From Treponema sp. (GTDB lineage: Bacteria; Spirochaetota; Spirochaetia; Treponematales; Breznakiellaceae): a stretch of DNA of 64,000 nt. This document shows positions 23,795-31,453 of the stretch, piece by piece (within the stretch, counting starts at the first letter, position 1; the number at the start of each line of letters is the position of its first letter). Where the stretch lies: positions 1 through 64,000 of the forward strand of contig JAISCR010000033.1 in NCBI GenBank assembly GCA_031265435.1, given 5' to 3'. The translations under genes were made by a program, and so were the position numbers. The notes under the pieces were generated by a model. It was given only the letters and a program-made list of their open reading frames with translations, was not told the origin of the DNA and searched no databases.

Positions 23795-24618
23795 TTAAAA
23801 CCAGGCCGTTCGGGGAAATTATTAAAAATGTTTTTCTTTTTGGCATAGCGATAATAGTATTGTTCCCTTTTATATGGCTTTTCGTATCCTCTTTCAAGAC
23901 CGATAAAAATGTTATCGCTTACCCACCGGCGTTTTTTCCGGACCTTTGGACACTAACACAGTACATGAATGTCGGCAGGAACATACCGATTTTTTCCCTT
24001 ACAAAGAATACCGTTGTTTTTGCGGGAGGTGTTACTCTAATCAGCCTTTTGTTTGATTCCATGGCTGGATATGCATTCGCGAGATTATATTTTAAGGGGA
24101 AAAACATCATCTTTTCGATAATACTCTTAACAATGATGGTTCCTTTCCAGATTGTCATGACGCCTTTGTATATTGAAATTCACAAGTTTGGGCTTTTGAA
24201 TACCTACGCGGGGTTAATACTGCCAAGGGCAACAAGCGCCTTTGGCATTTACCTTATGCGTTCTTTCTTTTCGGGACTGCCGAAATCTCTTGAGGAATCG
24301 GGGCGAATTGACGGGATGAGTGAATTTAGAATTTACCGTTCCATTATGCTGCCGCTCTGTAAACCGGCACTCCTGTCGCTGGGGATATTTCATTTTATGA
24401 ACAACTGGAACGATCTTCTGTATCCCCTGATGCTGACCAGCACCGCAAACATGAGAACTTTGTCATCAGGGCTTGCGATATTGGTCGGCAACAAGGTTAT
24501 TAAATACGGGCCCACTCTCGCGGTCGCCATGATCTCATTGACACCCCTGCTGGTTTTATATATTATTGGACAGAAATATTTTAGTGAAGGTTTGGCTTTT
24601 ACAGGACAAAAAGATTGA
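23791..24618 (+). CDS. ABC sugar importer permease, MalG/UgpE type
   Basis: A 275-residue partner permease with six spans. The EAA loop SLEESGRIDGMSEFRIYRSI (about 170-189) has serine in place of the second alanine, a mild variant. NNWNDLLYPLM and the C-terminal YFSEGLAFTGQKD are typical of MalG-type subunits, whose end contacts the ATPase. The ATG overlaps the previous stop. The GH51 gene begins 19 nt further on. Confidence 0.92.
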   Translation: MIKTRPFGEIIKNVFLFGIAIIVLFPFIWLFVSSFKTDKNVIAYPPAFFPDLWTLTQYMNVGRNIPIFSLTKNTVVFAGGVTLISLLFDSMAGYAFARLYFKGKNIIFSIILLTMMVPFQIVMTPLYIEIHKFGLLNTYAGLILPRATSAFGIYLMRSFFSGLPKSLEESGRIDGMSEFRIYRSIMLPLCKPALLSLGIFHFMNNWNDLLYPLMLTSTANMRTLSSGLAILVGNKVIKYGPTLAVAMISLTPLLVLYIIGQKYFSEGLAFTGQKD

Positions 24619-24637
24619 TTCGCAGGCAGGGACATTC

Positions 24638-26164
24638 GTGAAAAAAGCGCGGCTATTATGCAACAGATATTACAATATTGGCAGGATTGACAAGAGGCTT
24701 TATGGTTCTTTTGTTGAACACATGGGCAGGGTTATTTATACGGGTATCTATGAGCCCGGACATCCTCAATCCGGTTCAAACGGGTTTAGAACCGATGTAT
24801 TAAAATTGATAAAAGATATGGGTGTTAGCTGTGTGCGGTATCCGGGAGGTAATTTTGTATCGGCTTATGACTGGCTTGACGGCGTTGGACCACAAGAAAA
24901 ACGTGAGCCTCGTCTGGATCCGGCATGGCGTTCCGTTGAAACAAATCAATTCGGTACAAACGAATTTATGGAATGGTCCGCGGCCGCGGAGGCGCTGCCG
25001 ATTTTTACCGTAAATCTCGGAACCAGGGGTATCGAAGACGCCGCGTCCTGGCTTGAATATTGTAACCATGAAGGCGGCGGCCGTTATGGCAACTTACGGA
25101 AGTCTCATGGTTATCAAAAGCCTTATAATATTAAAACATGGTGTCTGGGAAATGAGATGGACGGCGGCTGGCAGATTGGCCACAAAACCGCTCTTGAATA
25201 CGGTAACCTTGCCCGTGAGACCGCAAAGATCATGAAACTGATAGACCCAACCATTGAGTTGATCGCCAGTGGAAGCTCAAAATCGGGTATGGAAACATTC
25301 CCCGATTGGGAACTGGAGATTCTGGATCGTTTATACGACCTCGTGGATTACATAGGGTTTCATCAATACTACGGAGGACAGGAAAAAGGTACGCCTTTCT
25401 TTTTGGCCCAATCGCTGGATATGGAAGAATACATTACTATTGCAAGGGCAGCCATCACGATTGCCAAAAAGAAAAAACATTCTGCCAAAACTATGAATAT
25501 AAGTTTTGACGAATGGGGTGTTTGGAGTATGGATTCCGCGTTCGTAGAATCACAGGTTCATGAAAAGCCGTGGCAGACAGCGCCGCACATAAGCGAACAA
25601 ATTTATACCATGGAAGATACCCTTCTTTTTGCAAGTATGTTCATGGTGCTGCTTAAAAACGCCGATATTATCAAAATCGGCTGTCAGTCATTGCTGACCA
25701 ATGTCAGTTCCTGTATCATGACGGTTCCCGGAGGGGAATCCTGGGTGCAGCCCATTTATTATCCTTTTTCCCACATGGCGAAATACGGCAGGGGAGTTGT
25801 ACTTAAATCGGTTTTAAAGAGTCCGCTTTATGAGTGCGAAGGATTCGGCAGTGTCCCCTATTTGGATCATGCCGCCGTCTATAATGATATTGATAACGAG
25901 GTCGTGATCTTTGCGGTAAACCGGAGCGAAGAGGAATTGACGCTTGAATTGGATTTGGAAAATTTTGGAATTGAAGAAAGGATTTTAGAGCATACCGTAT
26001 TACGAAATGCCGACAAAAAAGCTACAAACCTGCAAAATCACAATCTTCTCAAGCCGGAAATCGTTGATGATATACAAAAATCGGATAAAGGGATAGAAAC
26101 CGCCGTCAGCCCTCTTTCATGGAATGTTATACGCATCGGTGTAAATCACCACCGTCCGGTTTAA
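24638..26164 (+). CDS. GH51 alpha-L-arabinofuranosidase
   Basis: Releases terminal L-arabinofuranose from arabino-oligosaccharides; no signal peptide, so it acts in the cytoplasm on imported substrate. The 508-residue protein starts at GTG 24638 (KKARLLCNRYYNIG), the usual family start; the longer open frame runs back into the permease gene. Signatures are GSFVEHMGRVIYTGIYEPGH, CVRYPGGNFVSAYDW, the acid/base glutamate in CLGNEMDGGWQIGHK (about 173) and the nucleophile glutamate in SFDEWGVW (about 292). A beta-sandwich domain closes the protein. It is the last gene of the LacI-controlled importer operon. Confidence 0.93.
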   Translation: MKKARLLCNRYYNIGRIDKRLYGSFVEHMGRVIYTGIYEPGHPQSGSNGFRTDVLKLIKDMGVSCVRYPGGNFVSAYDWLDGVGPQEKREPRLDPAWRSVETNQFGTNEFMEWSAAAEALPIFTVNLGTRGIEDAASWLEYCNHEGGGRYGNLRKSHGYQKPYNIKTWCLGNEMDGGWQIGHKTALEYGNLARETAKIMKLIDPTIELIASGSSKSGMETFPDWELEILDRLYDLVDYIGFHQYYGGQEKGTPFFLAQSLDMEEYITIARAAITIAKKKKHSAKTMNISFDEWGVWSMDSAFVESQVHEKPWQTAPHISEQIYTMEDTLLFASMFMVLLKNADIIKIGCQSLLTNVSSCIMTVPGGESWVQPIYYPFSHMAKYGRGVVLKSVLKSPLYECEGFGSVPYLDHAAVYNDIDNEVVIFAVNRSEEELTLELDLENFGIEERILEHTVLRNADKKATNLQNHNLLKPEIVDDIQKSDKGIETAVSPLSWNVIRIGVNHHRPV

Positions 26165-26214
26165 GCGCGGCGGACAGGGCAGGAACTTATACCCGCTCCA
26201 TTCGCTCTTCTTTC

Positions 26215-26946
26215 CTAAAACGCCCAGTCCGTATCCACTTCAAAGATCCTGCGGAGTGTTTCACCCTGCAGTACTTCTTCCGCGTCTCCAAGCGCGGCTA
26301 TACTTCCCCTGTCAATCAGGCAGATCCGGCCGGCGTAGCGCCTTGCAAGCCTCAGGTCGTGGAGGCTCAGGACAGCGCTCTTTCCCCTGCGGCAGAGTTC
26401 CTGTACCAGTTCCAGGGCCATGATCTGGTATTTGGGATCGAGGTTGTTGACCGGTTCATCCATAAGCAGTATCTGTGCGCCCTGGGCAATAGAACGGGCT
26501 ATAAGTATCCGCTGATACTCACCGCCTGAAAGTTCGGTAACGGGCCTGTCCTCATAGCCTTCCAGGGCGGCAAGCAGGATGGCTTCTTTTACTGCCGGAT
26601 CTTCTCCCCTGTTTCCGGCATCCAAAAAAGACCGCCGGGAAAAGCGGCCCTGTTCAACGGTTTCCCTGACGGTAAAGGCCCAGCGGGGCGCCGAATTCTG
26701 AAAGAGCATACTTATCCGTCTGGCCCGTTCCCGGAGCTTCAATGCGGCGCAGTCCTTTCCGTCAAGGAGTACCCTGCCCGAGAGAGGCTTTACAATCCCC
26801 GCGATTGTTTTAAGAAGGGTGGTTTTGCCGCCGCCGTTAGGCCCTGCCAGCACAAGCAGTTCCCCTGAGTCAACAGAAAAACTGATGTCTCTTATTATTT
26901 TTTTGCCGCGAAAACCGGCGCTGAGTTCTTCCAGCTTCAGCTTCAT
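26215..26946 (-). CDS. btuD: ABC ATPase of cobalamin importer, BtuD-like
   Basis: A 243-residue ABC ATPase with Walker A GPNGGGKTT, signature LSGGEYQRILIARS, Walker B ILLMDEPVNNLDP and switch histidine in VLSLHDLRLARRY. It belongs to the FepC/BtuD group that powers class-II importers. Its ATG overlaps the permease stop by 4 nt, and a GGGGGA precedes it. It is the last gene of the riboswitch-controlled operon and faces the end of the GH51 gene. Confidence 0.88.
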   Translation of the reverse strand: MKLKLEELSAGFRGKKIIRDISFSVDSGELLVLAGPNGGGKTTLLKTIAGIVKPLSGRVLLDGKDCAALKLRERARRISMLFQNSAPRWAFTVRETVEQGRFSRRSFLDAGNRGEDPAVKEAILLAALEGYEDRPVTELSGGEYQRILIARSIAQGAQILLMDEPVNNLDPKYQIMALELVQELCRRGKSAVLSLHDLRLARRYAGRICLIDRGSIAALGDAEEVLQGETLRRIFEVDTDWAF

Positions 26947-27983
26947 GATATTCCCCCGCTCTTGTTGTAACGGCAGAGGAGCCAGAGGAAGAAGGGGGCG
27001 CCCAAAAGGGAAGTAATGATGCCCAGGGGCAATTCCATGCTCCCGAAGGAACGGGCGGCCATATCCGCCAATAGCAGTAACAGTGCGCCCGTAACGGCCG
27101 AAAGAGGGAGAAGCCTCCGGTGAACCGGACCTGAAAAAATTCTGGCTATGTGGGGGGCAATAAGACCGACAAAACCGATGATCCCCGCGGAGGCAACCGC
27201 CGCTCCCGCGGCAAGGGAGGCTCCCAGGGCGGTGATAAACCTGATCCTTCTCACCGCGACTCCCAGGCTTTCCGCCTCTTCCTCACCCTGAAGGACAAGA
27301 TCCAGAGCGGGGCCGCAGAAGACAATGCAGAGACTTCCCGCCGCCATGGCGGCAAGCTGTACCGGCAGATTTTTCCAGGTGCTTCCGTTGAGGCTTCCCA
27401 GGAGCCAGTAGTAAACCTGATAGAGATCCCGGTCGCGTATGACCAGTATCAGGGAAAGCAGGGCGGAGAAGAAGGAACTCAGGGCGGTTCCGGCAAGGAG
27501 CAGCGTTACTGCGGATGAACAGCCCCTGCTCCGGGAAAGGGCAAAGGCCAGAAAAACTGCCAGAAGACTTCCCGCAAAGGCGCAGAGGGTAACGGCGCCC
27601 GCGCCGGCGAAGGGAAGCCGACGTGCGAAACCGAAACTTATCGCCGCGCCCGCGCCGAGGGCCGCTCCGGATGAACTCCCGATAACAAAAGGGTCTGCCA
27701 GAGGGTTTGCGAATATCCCCTGAAAGGCCGCCCCGGCAATGGCAAGGGCCGCGCCTATAGCCATCGCAAGAATTATCCTGGGGAGTCTTATTTCAAACAG
27801 GATGACGGAAGCGGTCCCGGCCTCCGCGGTATTTCCCTTCAGCGCGGCAAGAATATCATTCATGCTCAATTGAACCGAGCCTGAAAAAAGGCTCAGGAAA
27901 AAACAGGGTACGAGAAGGAGAGAAAGCAAAACCATGAGCAGGGTAAAGGATTTCTTCATGGCCGGTATAGTCCCTTCATTCAT
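26943..27983 (-). CDS. btuC: FecCD-type cobalamin permease, BtuC-like
   Basis: A 346-residue membrane protein with about ten hydrophobic spans. Family signatures include GAALAIAGAAFQGIFANPLADPF, GSSSGAALGAGAA and the C-terminal GFVGLIAPHIAR, which contacts the ATPase. Position between btuB-like and btuD-like genes under a cobalamin riboswitch supports B12 as substrate over siderophores. The start is uncertain: ATG 27983 overlaps the receptor gene by 8 nt, while ATG 27959 begins directly at the first membrane span (MKKSFTLLMVLL). Confidence 0.88.
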   Translation of the reverse strand: MNEGTIPAMKKSFTLLMVLLSLLLVPCFFLSLFSGSVQLSMNDILAALKGNTAEAGTASVILFEIRLPRIILAMAIGAALAIAGAAFQGIFANPLADPFVIGSSSGAALGAGAAISFGFARRLPFAGAGAVTLCAFAGSLLAVFLAFALSRSRGCSSAVTLLLAGTALSSFFSALLSLILVIRDRDLYQVYYWLLGSLNGSTWKNLPVQLAAMAAGSLCIVFCGPALDLVLQGEEEAESLGVAVRRIRFITALGASLAAGAAVASAGIIGFVGLIAPHIARIFSGPVHRRLLPLSAVTGALLLLLADMAARSFGSMELPLGIITSLLGAPFFLWLLCRYNKSGGIS

Positions 27984-30006
27984 CTGCCTTCTCTGTGGGA
28001 ATATCAAAATTCATCTTCAATCCCAATGTTAATGTAAAACCCGGCATGGGGTAACCGTCGAACGACTCATAGGATGTATTGAGGATATTACGGCCCGCGG
28101 CAAAAACAGTAAAACTACCGCCGAGCTTTTGATTCACCGTAATATTCATAAGGAAATACGGATCCAGTTTAGTTATATTTCCCGTATCCGCAAAGCGGAG
28201 AGTTTCATAATGGCCGGAGATAAAGAGCGATCCTGTTTTCCAGGGGATGTCCAGGGACGCTCCGATGGTATGCATGGGCATATAGGGAATCCGTTTTCCT
28301 GAGTCCCAGGTATATCCGTAACTTAAAAGATAACTGTTCAGAAATTGATAGGACAGAGAGAGAACAGGCTTCTCCACCGGCCCCGGGGAAAAGGGGATAA
28401 CAAAGCGCAGCCGCGAGTCCCAACCGAAGAAAACAGCTTCCCCCACATTTTGGGGCTTCCAGTTTCCGTCTGAAGATCCGTACCAGTGAATGGAATCGCG
28501 CGTCCATTGGGTAAACACGGTGCTTTCAAGGCCGGCCCATTCAACAGGCTGCCAGGAGAGACCCAGATCCGTTCCCCAGCCGTCTTCAGGCTTCAAGTCC
28601 GGGTTGCCGGCGGCGCCGCCCCCCGACCAGTAGAGATCCTCCAGATCCGGATTTTTGAAACTGCGGAAATAATTGTTTTTGAAGCTGAGGGAATCCGAGG
28701 CAAGCCAAAGGAAGCCGAGCTTTGGTACGGGAACTACGGGTTCCGCCGCAGTACCGCTGAAGACTGTCTTTAACGAAGGAATGATGAGGATTTTTTTAAG
28801 CGGCCGGTATTCGGCGCCAAGATACATGCCGCCGTCATGACGGTCGTGCCCGCCCACTTCCGTGGAATCCAGATTGGTATAACGGTAGTCCCCTCCGAAC
28901 CTGAACATAAGTTTTTCAAAGCCGTACCAGGTCCAGCGGTTTACCGCCATAAGACTCCGTTGTTTGTGCCGGGAAATTTTGCCGCCGGGAGGCCCGTAGT
29001 CCATGGTTTGCAGTATATGGCTTAGCGACGCTTCGGCGGCAAGATCGTCACGGAAAAAGCGGGGCATGTCGAGTATGATGTTCTGCCGGGTGGAAAAATC
29101 AAGCTGCCTCCCCGCTATCCAGGATGTTCCCGATGTGGGGACATTCTTGTCTCCGTAGTAGACATCCCCGCCGGCGATAAGTTTGGTATAGTCCTGTACA
29201 TGAGCGACAATGGAGGCAGAGGCCCCCATATCCCGGATTTCATTTTTTTCTTTTCGCAGGGTTTTCCCGTAATCGTCCTGATACAGAAAATGATTGTCTG
29301 CCCGGTTAAAGAACCCGTTTGCCGTTACGGAAAATTTTTCCGTCCCATAGCCAACGGAAGCCGCCGCGTTTTGCGCGTCAAACAGATCCTTCCATTCGGG
29401 ATCTTTGTCTTCTCCGGATGCCCTGTCATAGTATTTCCCCGGCAGGGCGGCGGTATTCGAAAGGGAAGTTCCGATGCGTAAACCCGCTTTCTGTTCCTTG
29501 ACAGTGATTATGTTGATGACGCCGCCCAGCGCTCCCGACACGTTGTACTTGCTGTCCGAACCGCCGTAGATGACTTCGATCCGTTCTACCGCGTTAAGAT
29601 CGATCACGCTAATATCAAATTCCCCGGACATGGGAGAATTGGCGGGAACTCCGTCTATGAGAAAGGCGATCCGTTCCGAATCAAAACCCCTCATGCTGAT
29701 GTCGGTCTGGTTACCGTAGGGGCCGTACCGGGTAATACTCATGTCCAGCGCCGGCTGCAGGAGGCTTGCCAGATCCGGAGCGTGGAACTTTTCAATATCC
29801 TCTCTGTTAAGCGCCTTCATCTGCTGGGTGGTTTCCGTACTGCCGACAACGGTGAGACCTTCGCTTTCAATGAAGAGGAGATCCTCATCAGAAAATTCTT
29901 CTTCCCCGGTGTCTGAAATTTCCTGGGAATGCAGGGGAAGGAAAATACAAAGACTCAGCATAAGAGCCGGAAGCAGTCTCCCGGCCTTTGGGGAACTTGT
30001 AAACAT
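27976..30006 (-). CDS. btuB: TonB-dependent receptor, BtuB-like
   Basis: An outer-membrane 22-strand barrel of 676 residues that imports cobalamin with energy from TonB-ExbBD. The signal peptide ends near PLHSQ; EGLTVVGSTET is a TonB-box-like stretch. The plug domain shows NREDIEKFHAPDLASLL, ISMRGFDSERIAFLIDGVP and VERIEVIYGGSDSKYNVSGALGGVINI. The C-terminus ends in alternating hydrophobics (LTLGLKMNFDI) but continues PTEKADE rather than stopping at an aromatic residue, unlike most receptors. It starts directly after the FN3 lipoprotein stop (TAAATG). No tonB or exb genes are in the window. Confidence 0.88.
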   Translation of the reverse strand: MFTSSPKAGRLLPALMLSLCIFLPLHSQEISDTGEEEFSDEDLLFIESEGLTVVGSTETTQQMKALNREDIEKFHAPDLASLLQPALDMSITRYGPYGNQTDISMRGFDSERIAFLIDGVPANSPMSGEFDISVIDLNAVERIEVIYGGSDSKYNVSGALGGVINIITVKEQKAGLRIGTSLSNTAALPGKYYDRASGEDKDPEWKDLFDAQNAAASVGYGTEKFSVTANGFFNRADNHFLYQDDYGKTLRKEKNEIRDMGASASIVAHVQDYTKLIAGGDVYYGDKNVPTSGTSWIAGRQLDFSTRQNIILDMPRFFRDDLAAEASLSHILQTMDYGPPGGKISRHKQRSLMAVNRWTWYGFEKLMFRFGGDYRYTNLDSTEVGGHDRHDGGMYLGAEYRPLKKILIIPSLKTVFSGTAAEPVVPVPKLGFLWLASDSLSFKNNYFRSFKNPDLEDLYWSGGGAAGNPDLKPEDGWGTDLGLSWQPVEWAGLESTVFTQWTRDSIHWYGSSDGNWKPQNVGEAVFFGWDSRLRFVIPFSPGPVEKPVLSLSYQFLNSYLLSYGYTWDSGKRIPYMPMHTIGASLDIPWKTGSLFISGHYETLRFADTGNITKLDPYFLMNITVNQKLGGSFTVFAAGRNILNTSYESFDGYPMPGFTLTLGLKMNFDIPTEKADE

Positions 30007-31092
30007 TTATGGAGCAACTTTTGAATAAGTTCCGTAAAAACTCATAAAAGTACTTGCCGCATCTTGTGTAAATTTATTTTTTGCCTCGTCCAGCGTAGCA
30101 GTCTCCGGCGCCGCCAAATGTCCGCTTTTCGAAGCATCGGTAGCGTTTCCCATTTGTACTGAACCGGCTGACAAGCTTTTATAATAGACTCCCTGGAAAT
30201 AACCGGGCGGATCAAAAGGTCCGGCGATTATATTAAAGTTTTCATCATAATCATTATATGTTGGCTTTCCCTCTTCCGTATATTCAATAATAATGACCCT
30301 GGAAGCCGCATTGAAATTATTGATATACCGGATTGTACCGCTTATCTTACCGCCATAACCATCATCATAGGAAAGCATTGTACCGGTTATTGTATAACTG
30401 TCATCATATATTGATGTCCATGTTCCCAGAAGAGATTCAATGCTGGATGAGCCTTCAAATTTAATAGCCGCGGGAGTTCCGGTTTTCGGATCGCTGGCCT
30501 CATTTACCTGGGGCGCTCCGATTACCTTTAACCATACATTGTAGCTTGTACCGTTTGAGAGTCCTGTAATGGTCAGGGGGGAGGCGCTTGCGGTTTCTTT
30601 GGCCGTTGTATCGGTCAGGGTTTCGCTTGTGCTGCCGTAATACACTTCATAGGAGCCTGCCCCGCTTACCGCGGTCCAGCTTACGATGAGCAGACTGTCT
30701 CCGGTTGTTATCCTGCTGATTACCGGTTTGCCGGTCGGGACGCCGCTTTTCGGTTCGCTGGCATTGCCGGCGCCCGCCGCGTTTTTTGCCCTGACCCATA
30801 CATTGTATGCAGTACCGTTTGTGAGGGCGGTAATGGCCGCGGTGGCAGCAATAATGTCTTTCTGTACAGGATCTGCGGGTATGGCGCTGCCTTCGCCGCA
30901 ATACAGGTCATAGGAATCCGCCCCCTCAACCGCGGCCCAGTTTACCGTAAGCTGTTCGTTTCCCGGTGTTATTCCGCTGATTGAAGGCGTGCCGGGGATA
31001 GTTATATTGTCTGTTAATCCGGGACAAGCGGTACATACCAGAGCCGCAATACTCAGTCCCGTCAGTACCACCCGTAAATTTTTTCCGCGCAT
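30007..31092 (-). CDS. FN3-repeat lipoprotein, first gene of B12 operon
   Basis: A 361-residue exported protein. The N-terminus MRGKNLRVVLTGLSIAALVC and the following TACPGL fit a loose spirochaetal lipobox. Two tandem fibronectin type III modules follow: PGTPSISGITPGNEQLTVNW then LTNGTAYNVWVRAKNAAG, and GKPVISRITTGDSLLIVSW then LSNGTSYNVWLKV. The C-terminal ~130 residues (LLGTWTSIYDDSYTITGTML) are an unrecognised beta-rich domain. GGAGG precedes ATG 31092; the longer open frame runs through the riboswitch. Being first in a cobalamin-riboswitch operon, right before btuB, suggests a surface B12-capture or receptor-associated role like BtuG/BtuH in Bacteroides, but there is no visible homology to those. 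Confidence 0.8.
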   Translation of the reverse strand: MRGKNLRVVLTGLSIAALVCTACPGLTDNITIPGTPSISGITPGNEQLTVNWAAVEGADSYDLYCGEGSAIPADPVQKDIIAATAAITALTNGTAYNVWVRAKNAAGAGNASEPKSGVPTGKPVISRITTGDSLLIVSWTAVSGAGSYEVYYGSTSETLTDTTAKETASASPLTITGLSNGTSYNVWLKVIGAPQVNEASDPKTGTPAAIKFEGSSSIESLLGTWTSIYDDSYTITGTMLSYDDGYGGKISGTIRYINNFNAASRVIIIEYTEEGKPTYNDYDENFNIIAGPFDPPGYFQGVYYKSLSAGSVQMGNATDASKSGHLAAPETATLDEAKNKFTQDAASTFMSFYGTYSKVAP

Positions 31093-31154
31093 GATTCCTC
31101 CAGGCTCAATCCTCGAAGCCAGAAAAATAGATGAAGACCCCCATAGGTCTTTTG

Positions 31155-31333
31155 TATACCAAGGTTTCCTGGCTTCCGGATAAACGGTTCTGCCGGCCTT
31201 CCCGGCGGGTTTATCCCGGCCAGTGGCCTTCGCGGCAAATTCGCCGTTCCAGGCAGGCGCCTGAAACATCCGGTTACAGTTACGGGTTAGCGGAGGATTC
31301 CCGGTCAAAGACCGGCCACCTCACTTCCCTTGA
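31155..31333 (-). promoter_or_regulatory. Cobalamin riboswitch (B12 element)
   Basis: The transcript strand carries the element's conserved blocks in order: AAGGGAAGTGAGGTGG near the 5' end, GGGAATCCTCCGC, TAACTGTAAC, the GGCCACTGG block, CCGGGAAGGCCGG, and the 3' GGAAGCCAGGAAACCT. This matches the order of the cobalamin aptamer, including the AGCCA-type closing strand. It ends about 60 nt before the FN3 lipoprotein ATG, so it probably represses translation or transcription of the whole FN3-btuB-btuC-btuD operon when adenosylcobalamin is plentiful. Confidence 0.9.
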
Positions 31334-31347
31334 AATATACAATCGTA

Positions 31348-31380
31348 TCATAGAGCCTGTTCTTGTCATAGAGCCTGTTC
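31348..31380. repeat. Direct repeat upstream of the riboswitch
   Basis: TCATAGAGCCTGTTC occurs at 31348-31362 and again at 31366-31380, a 15-bp direct repeat with 18-bp period. It lies in the region where the operon promoter should be, so it may be a regulator site or slippage product. Confidence 0.65.
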
Positions 31381-31410
31381 CGAAACCTCACCTTGTTTTG
31401 AAACAGCCCC
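31371..31410. repeat. Hairpin with GAGCCTGTTCC end, copy 1
   Basis: CTGTTCCGAAAC is followed after 8 nt by GTTTTGAAACAG, a 10-of-12 match to its reverse complement. A second hairpin that begins with the same GAGCCTGTTCC lies at 49802-49834, so this is probably another dispersed element. Confidence 0.5.
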
Positions 31411-31453
31411 GCTTCTCAGTCTAAACAGATTGAAAACATACCCGCCTGCCCTG

